Origin: Chitinophaga pinensis
GTDB taxonomy: Bacteria > Bacteroidota > Bacteroidia > UKL13-3
Direction: 5' to 3'
DNA length: 10,391 nucleotides
Assembly: GCA_943323675.2 (NCBI GenBank)
Contig: CALPIR020000073.1
Span: 1 to 10,391 of the forward strand
Of this stretch, positions 6,249-10,391 are shown in pieces (positions within the stretch are counted from its first letter, which is position 1; each line of letters starts with the position of its first letter). The notes below the pieces were generated by a model. It was not told the DNA's origin and did no database searches. It was given only the letters and a program-made list of their open reading frames with translations. The position numbers and the translations under genes were made by a program.

Positions 6249-8141
6249 TTAAATTGTAACTCCTAAACTGAATAAAAAATTACGCATAGGCATTGGCCTT
6301 GAAGGCAAAACCTGGTATTCGTGATTTAATATATTATTGATGTGAATTTTGGCATCCACTTTAACTTTTTTAAACTGAAAACTTTTGCCCATGAATACAT
6401 TTAACAACAAATAATCATTAATAAATGATGTGTTGTCGCTACTTGTAAAACGATAACCTGTATAAGTTTGGTTAATGGATAAATAGGCATTGTTATAGGA
6501 AACACTGAACCAAGATTGGTAAGTTAATCGTGGAATGTAAATGAGTTGTTTACCAACTGTAACATCATTTAGTACGTTAGTTTTTTGGTTGGTTGACAAA
6601 AGATAACTAATATCTCCACGCAGGCTCAACATGAATTTATTGTAACAATAGGTATAACTCGTATTCAACTCAATACCCCTGCTCCAGACTTGCAACAAAT
6701 TTTGCGGTATCCATGCTCCTCCATAAGGTTGCCATAAAATCCAATTATTAATCTGGCGGTTAAATACATTAAACTGCTGGTTGATGAATGCATGAACAGA
6801 TTTACGTTTTATAGCTAAACCCAACTCTTGTGCGTAACCTTTTTCGGGTAATAAATTAGGGTTGCCTGTAACCCAATACAAATCATTAAGTGTTGGTAGC
6901 CTGAATGATTTATTAGCTTTAGCAGTAAAGTTCAGGTATTGATTCAATTTATAATCGGCACCAATTCCTGCGGTGTAAGGTTGGATTACTCCATCTACTA
7001 TATCTTGACGAAGGTTTGCCGTTGTTTTAACTTTATTACTCCAATTATTATTAATAGATAAGAAGGCCGCTAAATTGTTACGTGATGCATTATGGATGTA
7101 CCCGCTACTTTGAGCAAAATTACCCGTGTAATTTATACCAAAGTTTAAAGCTGCTTTAAGATTGATTTGAATTGTATTTTCTAATTCACTAACAATGGTT
7201 TTGCTTAAACTAGTTCCTGAATTATATGTGGTAGGGTCGTTATAATTTAAATATTCATTGACAAATGCTAATCGTCCAATATAACGTGTTTTGTTCGTAG
7301 TGCGTTTCCACTCAAAACCTAACCTATTGGACTCATCTATTTGGTAAGCATTATTTACGGCCATTCCAATTGTTGGTGGAATATTTCTATCTGTGAAGCC
7401 ATACCAATAACGCAAATTAATTTCCTGCTTTGCATTAATCGCATAACCTGATTCTAACATTAACCCATAGCTTTTATGTTGTGCATGAGCTAATTTCTGT
7501 AGCAACTTATCTGCTAACGTATAATTATGATATGCAATATTATTTTGTGCTGTTTGGTAATAAGTACGGGCTTTGATATAGCATTTTTTATTGCCATATG
7601 TTAGAGCCAAACGGTGCTGCATCAAACCAAAACTACCTGCACCAATTTGGTAGCTTAAACTTTGTTTGTTAAACGCAGGCGTGTTGTTTAATATAACAGC
7701 ACCACCAATTGCACCTGCGCCATATAATGCTGAATTACCTCCATAATGAACAGAAATATCATCAATAAAACCAACAGGTAATAGGCTAAAATCTGTTTGG
7801 CCCATAAGGCTGTTTTGAAGATTTATACCATTCCATAACACAGCAGTATGCTGCGCTCCTGCACCTCTAAAACTGGTAGTAGCAATTTGGTTGGGGCCAT
7901 AAGCACGAACAAATACTTGACTATTATAACTTAATAATTGTGCTAAATTATCATGTTGGGCAATAAGCTTAACCAACGAATCGGTTTGCACCATTTTAGC
8001 ACCAATATTAAATGATTCAAAACGATGGCTGCGGGCTGTAAAATTTGGCAAATACTTAACGGTATCAGCAGGCAAAGTCTGGGCTAAAAGTTGCAAGCAA
8101 CTTAACCATAACAAACCTACAAATGCCAATACTTTTTTCAT
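6249..8141 (-). CDS. btuB: TonB-dependent outer-membrane receptor, BtuB-like, for cobalamin
   Basis: This 630-residue receptor is close to the length of E. coli BtuB. The signal peptide MKKVLAFVGLLWLSCLQLLA is followed by a short lead-in (DTVKYLPNFTA) that may serve as the TonB box. The plug domain is about residues 50-155, with LAQLLSYNSQVFVRAYG, SFRGAGAQHTAVLWNGINLQ (S90 onward) and VHYGGNSALYGAGAIGGAV. The remainder is a 22-strand-type barrel with RLPTLNDLYW, NPNLLPEKG and a terminal strand ending in phenylalanine-rich FLFSLGVTI. It lacks the N-terminal carboxypeptidase-like domain of SusC receptors, and no SusD is present. Cobalamin as substrate is inferred from the riboswitch about 120 bp upstream and from the BtuG-like partner downstream. 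It is the first gene of the minus-strand operon. Inner-membrane B12 transport genes are not in this window. Confidence 0.88.
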   Translation of the reverse strand: MKKVLAFVGLLWLSCLQLLAQTLPADTVKYLPNFTARSHRFESFNIGAKMVQTDSLVKLIAQHDNLAQLLSYNSQVFVRAYGPNQIATTSFRGAGAQHTAVLWNGINLQNSLMGQTDFSLLPVGFIDDISVHYGGNSALYGAGAIGGAVILNNTPAFNKQSLSYQIGAGSFGLMQHRLALTYGNKKCYIKARTYYQTAQNNIAYHNYTLADKLLQKLAHAQHKSYGLMLESGYAINAKQEINLRYWYGFTDRNIPPTIGMAVNNAYQIDESNRLGFEWKRTTNKTRYIGRLAFVNEYLNYNDPTTYNSGTSLSKTIVSELENTIQINLKAALNFGINYTGNFAQSSGYIHNASRNNLAAFLSINNNWSNKVKTTANLRQDIVDGVIQPYTAGIGADYKLNQYLNFTAKANKSFRLPTLNDLYWVTGNPNLLPEKGYAQELGLAIKRKSVHAFINQQFNVFNRQINNWILWQPYGGAWIPQNLLQVWSRGIELNTSYTYCYNKFMLSLRGDISYLLSTNQKTNVLNDVTVGKQLIYIPRLTYQSWFSVSYNNAYLSINQTYTGYRFTSSDNTSFINDYLLLNVFMGKSFQFKKVKVDAKIHINNILNHEYQVLPSRPMPMRNFLFSLGVTI

Positions 8142-8228
8142 TTTTAGAATACAAAAAGTATGCAGCTAAGCCGGATAGAAAAGTATAAAAAGGAACAGTA
8201 AGTGATAAAGCTTATGCTATCCCCCCTC

Positions 8229-8246
8229 GCTTTTTTTCCCGAAAGC
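8229..8246 (-). promoter_or_regulatory. Candidate P13 hairpin of the cobalamin riboswitch expression platform
   Basis: On the minus strand GCTTT (8246-8242) pairs with AAAGC (8233-8229), leaving a loop that begins CGGG (8241-8238). That CGGG is complementary to CCCG (8388-8385) in the aptamer's conserved L5 region. Cobalamin riboswitches are known to use an L5-L13 kissing contact to couple ligand binding to expression. Assignment of this hairpin as P13 is inference; the stem is only 5 bp. Confidence 0.5.
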
Positions 8247-8261
8247 TACATGGTAAAAATA

Positions 8262-8432
8262 CTATTGGCAGGTCTTCTGACTTATACCGGATTGTTTGGC
8301 CTTCCCATTCGTTTTGTTAGAACAGTGACTAAGATTTAAACAATCTTTTTAAATCAATTTACATTGATTTGGTACTTACAGCAGCGGGTACTGTTTAGGA
8401 GTTACACCTAATTCCCTTTTAAGCATGATAAA
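8262..8432 (-). promoter_or_regulatory. Cobalamin (AdoCbl) riboswitch
   Basis: Read on the minus strand, the conserved elements appear in order. AAAAGGGAATTAGGTG comes from 8420, then ACTCC, ACCCGC with CTGCTGTAAG, CACTG, GGGAAGG (8306-8300), and the B12 box ATAAGTCAGAAGACCTGCC (8285-8267). Between the core elements are two helices: AAATCAAT with ATTGATTT (8370-8351) and AAGATT with AATCTT (8347-8331). These optional arms are normal for the class. The outer limits are approximate because P1 is unclear; ATTGG (8445-8441) with CCAAT (8268-8264) is one possibility. The receptor start is about 125 bases further on, leaving room for an expression platform. By family precedent, bound cobalamin should turn the operon off. 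No strong U-tract terminator is visible, so control of translation initiation seems more likely. Confidence 0.95.
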
Positions 8433-8520
8433 AATAAATTCCAATTCAACTTTTAAAACAGACCAATGAAGATATTATCTTGATAATCTATTTTTTAAGC
8501 AACATTGTTATTAATTATTA

Positions 8521-8551
8521 TATTAATTTTTGATTGAACTAAAAATTAATA
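8521..8551. repeat. 11-bp perfect inverted repeat upstream of the riboswitch
   Basis: TATTAATTTTT (8521-8531) is mirrored exactly by AAAAATTAATA (8541-8551) around a 9-base loop. If the candidate promoter at 8583-8615 is right, this would form a stem in the RNA leader before the aptamer. It is purely A/T, so in a genome of this composition it could also have arisen by chance. Confidence 0.5.
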
Positions 8552-8582
8552 CAATTGGTATTACATGCACCAAAAGATGAAG

Positions 8583-8615
8583 CAAATGTATTTTAATATT
8601 TTAATTTTGTGCAAG
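8583..8615 (-). promoter_or_regulatory. Candidate Bacteroidota-type promoter for the B12 operon
   Basis: On the minus strand TACATTTG (8590-8583) matches the Bacteroidota -7 consensus TAnnTTTG exactly. CTTG (8615-8612), which contains TTG, lies 21 bp upstream and approximates the -33 TTTG box. Transcription would start near 8576, giving about 140 bases before the aptamer. The -33 box is imperfect and AT-rich DNA yields such matches often. Confidence 0.4.
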
Positions 8616-8814
8616 CATGGTTAAACAAAACTTGCCAAATGCTTATGGGTGTAAGGCGAAAATTTTAACCACTCCCAACTATTAAACACATTTAAACGAA
8701 AAATTGAGTACAGAGTAATTATGTATTAAAACAAAATGTATACACTGTAAAAACGCCAATACGAAAATTAATACTGAGGATATTTTCTGGCAAACAAACA
8801 AAGTAACTATTCGT

Positions 8815-8826
8815 GTTTAATTAAAC
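8815..8826. repeat. Perfect 12-bp palindrome GTTTAATTAAAC
   Basis: The sequence GTTTAATTAAAC equals its own reverse complement. It lies in the gene-poor region about 185 bp before the bestrophin start. It could be a binding site for a dimeric regulator, but a single short AT-rich palindrome is weak evidence. Confidence 0.3.
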
Positions 8827-9010
8827 GCAAAACAATATTAAGGTTGACTTTGAAGATTAATACCATAGCAACATGAAAAGTAGAATTGGACATTTAATTC
8901 CTATTAATACTTTTTACTTACATGGTTTTGCAAGACACCACTCACCTATTTAATTAAGTAAAGTTTGAAACCCTTGACTTATTTTGCAGCAGTTTATTTA
9001 AATTAAGCAT

Positions 9011-9874
9011 ATGGTACAATACAACCCAAGAGATTGGTTCGGGCTAATATTTCAATTTCACAAAAGTGATACCTTTAGGCAACTTGCAGGTATGATGTTG
9101 GTTATCGCTATTTTTTCAGGAGCGGTAGCTTATTTAGAAATTGAAATCTTAAACATGCGTTTTAAAACTACAACCATCGTACACTCGTTGTTGGGTATTG
9201 TAATTGGCTTATTGATGGTATTTAGGACCAACACTGCCTACGAACGTTGGTGGGAAGGGCGGAAATTATGGGGAAGCTTATTAAACAGCACCCGCAACAT
9301 GGCCATAAAAATACATGTCATGCTACCCACTGCCAACCAAGAGGTGCGCATTAAAGTTGTTGAATTGATGAGTAATTTTGCAACAGCACTACAATACCAT
9401 TTAACCCATCAATTAAGTAAAGAACAAAAATTTATTGGTGATGTAGAACCCAAGCATCAACCCAATTTATTGGCTACACAATTGTATGAGTTGGTAAACG
9501 AACTACATAAAAAAGAGCATATAAATGGATATCAATTTTTAGCGCTTAATAATGATTTACAAGCCTTGACAGATATAACGGGTGCTTGTGAACGCATTAA
9601 AAAAACACCTATACCATACTCCTACAGTTTGTTTATTAAAAAGTTCTTGTTTATTTATATCATGACTATGCCTTTTTCGTTTGTTAGCGACTTTGGATAT
9701 TGGATAGTTTTAATTACCACTTTTGTATTTTATGTATTGGTAAGTTTGGAGCTTATTGCGGAAGAAATTGAAGACCCATTTGGGAACGATGCAAATGATT
9801 TACCCATGACGGCTATTTGCGAAAATATTAAAAAAAGCACTGCCGAAATTTTACAGATAGATCCTACAATTTAA
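9011..9874 (+). CDS. Bestrophin-family ion channel (UPF0187/YneE-like)
   Basis: This 287-residue inner-membrane protein has the bacterial bestrophin signature RTNTAYERWWEGRKLWG at residues 72-88. N-terminal membrane helices are about residues 25-44 and 55-71. A long soluble helical region follows (about 88-200), then C-terminal hydrophobic helices at about 207-226 and 229-250. The conserved acidic tail is EEIEDPFGNDANDLPM (251-266). Bacterial bestrophins form pentameric channels; the Klebsiella homologue with known structure conducts monovalent cations. By alignment on the RTNTAY motif, the hydrophobic pore neck would be I63, L67 and F71 (inference). The physiological role is unknown for most members. 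The ATG at 9011 is preceded by stops in the same AT-rich region and directly precedes the conserved YNPRDWFGLIF start, so it is well supported. It has its own promoter region and ends 3 bp before the convergent deaminase gene. Confidence 0.93.
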   Translation: MVQYNPRDWFGLIFQFHKSDTFRQLAGMMLVIAIFSGAVAYLEIEILNMRFKTTTIVHSLLGIVIGLLMVFRTNTAYERWWEGRKLWGSLLNSTRNMAIKIHVMLPTANQEVRIKVVELMSNFATALQYHLTHQLSKEQKFIGDVEPKHQPNLLATQLYELVNELHKKEHINGYQFLALNNDLQALTDITGACERIKKTPIPYSYSLFIKKFLFIYIMTMPFSFVSDFGYWIVLITTFVFYVLVSLELIAEEIEDPFGNDANDLPMTAICENIKKSTAEILQIDPTI

Positions 9875-9877
9875 CAC

Positions 9878-10391
9878 TTATACTTCCCTTAAAAAAGTAA
9901 ATGTATCGCCATTAAATAACCCTTTATCGCTTAACTTAATACTAGGTATTACAAGCAAAGCCATGAAACTTAAACTCATGAAAGGCGCATTTAATGTTGA
10001 ACCTAAAACCTGCTTACTGAAGTTGTCAATTTGTGTGTAAAGTTCTGCTACTTCCCATGCATCTTTATTACTCATTAAACCGGCCACAGGAAGAGGTAAG
10101 AGATAACTTTCGTTTGCGCACACAGCACTTAAGCCTCCTGTGTTTTCTACTATTAAGTTAACAGCCCTACACATACTTTCATCATCAACACCAACAACTA
10201 CAATATTGTGGCTATCATGTGCAACACTACTGGCAATAGCACCTTGTTTCAAACCAATATTTTTAACGTAAGCTATGGCTACCTTAGATTTTGCATAACG
10301 GTTAACCACTGCTATTTTAAGTATATCGTTTTTTAAGGTGATATCTGATTTATTACAAATAAACTTGTGTGTTACTAATTGGCCATCCTCG
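9878..10391 (-). CDS. ade: Adenine deaminase, C-terminal part (5' end outside the window)
   Basis: The frame is open to the window end, so only the last 170 residues are seen; the family usually has about 550. The visible part starts EDGQLVTHKFICNKSD and includes the conserved C-terminal-domain sequence VVNRYAKSKVAIAYVKNIGL, then GAIASSVAHDSHNIVVVG, NTGGLSAV, LPLPVAGLMSNKDAWEVAE, APFMSLSFMALLVIPSIKLSDKGL and a final FTFLREV. This matches the adenine deaminase (Ade/YicP type) C-terminal domain. The enzyme hydrolyses adenine to hypoxanthine and ammonia in purine salvage and belongs to the amidohydrolase superfamily. The metal-binding histidines of the barrel lie in the missing part, so activity cannot be judged. 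A GTG at 10309 is an internal valine codon, since conserved coding sequence continues upstream. It is convergent with the bestrophin gene and no clear terminator separates them. Confidence 0.93.
   Translation of the reverse strand, partial: EDGQLVTHKFICNKSDITLKNDILKIAVVNRYAKSKVAIAYVKNIGLKQGAIASSVAHDSHNIVVVGVDDESMCRAVNLIVENTGGLSAVCANESYLLPLPVAGLMSNKDAWEVAELYTQIDNFSKQVLGSTLNAPFMSLSFMALLVIPSIKLSDKGLFNGDTFTFLREV

Larger units (their letters stand above)
8433..9010. other. Gene-poor AT-rich region between the riboswitch and the bestrophin gene
   Basis: About 580 bases separate the divergent riboswitch transcript and bestrophin gene. No reading frame here looks real; the longest short frames lack family features. 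It holds a candidate minus-strand promoter (8583-8615), an 11-bp inverted repeat (8521-8551), a near-palindrome ATTATC/GATAAT (8474-8487) and the palindrome GTTTAATTAAAC (8815-8826). A bestrophin promoter must lie near its 3' end; TATTTTG at 8980-8986 is a weak candidate, lacking a well-spaced upstream TTTG. Confidence 0.6.

Noticed and set aside
3502..8141. Polysaccharide-utilisation (SusC/SusD) locus
   Set aside because: The receptor lacks the SusC N-terminal domain, no SusD or glycosidase is present, and the leader is a cobalamin riboswitch.
8873..8956. A 27-codon plus-strand frame before the bestrophin gene
   Set aside because: It is very short, lies in AT-rich sequence, matches no known family and has no sign of coding bias.
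9875..9910. Bidirectional terminator between the bestrophin and adenine deaminase genes
   Set aside because: Only a weak 5-bp TACTT/AAGTA pairing is visible, mostly inside the deaminase codons.
10307..10309. GTG as the start of a short adenine-deaminase-like protein
   Set aside because: The same frame stays open to the window end with family-like sequence, so this is an internal codon of a longer gene cut by the window.
1..10391. CRISPR arrays, tRNA or rRNA genes, insertion sequences
   Set aside because: No regularly spaced repeats, tRNA-like cloverleaf, rRNA sequence, transposase or terminal repeats were seen.

Overview
The window is AT-rich DNA from a member of the Bacteroidota. One protein ends in a type IX secretion (T9SS) C-terminal sorting domain. 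The start codons lack clear Shine-Dalgarno sequences. The gene families present (single-domain SUI1/eIF1-like protein, DUF4465, BtuG-type propeller lipoprotein, DUF5522) are typical of that phylum. The genus cannot be fixed from the sequence.

Layout. (1) Bases 1-1166, plus strand: the 3' part of a diacylglycerol-kinase-family lipid kinase, overlapping by ATGA the start of a SUI1/eIF1-like protein. (2) Bases 1256-3345, plus strand: an OmpR-family response regulator and its sensor histidine kinase, preceded by an 89-bp gap with three copies of TTCTTTAAT. (3) Bases 3332-8141, minus strand: a four-gene unit. Reading 5' to 3', it encodes a BtuB-like TonB-dependent receptor, a T9SS-exported protein with two tandem DUF4465 domains, a BtuG/YncE-like beta-propeller lipoprotein, and a 56-residue cysteine-rich DUF5522 protein that overlaps the end of the histidine kinase gene. 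A clear cobalamin riboswitch lies upstream at about 8262-8432, also on the minus strand. (4) Bases 8433-9010: a gene-poor AT-rich region with inverted repeats and a candidate promoter for the riboswitch transcript. (5) Bases 9011-9874, plus strand: a bestrophin-family channel. (6) Bases 9878-10391, minus strand: the C-terminal third of adenine deaminase, convergent with the bestrophin gene.

The biological centre is the minus-strand unit, best read as a vitamin B12 capture and outer-membrane uptake operon. When cobalamin is scarce the riboswitch should permit expression of the receptor and its surface partners. The propeller lipoprotein (BtuG-like) and the tandem DUF4465 protein (possibly BtuH-like) would bind B12 outside the cell and pass it to the receptor. 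No inner-membrane BtuCDF genes are visible here. The unusual points are the T9SS tail and domain duplication on the DUF4465 protein, and the tiny DUF5522 gene joined to the operon by a one-base stop/start overlap. The riboswitch also has a candidate kissing-loop partner downstream of its B12 box.
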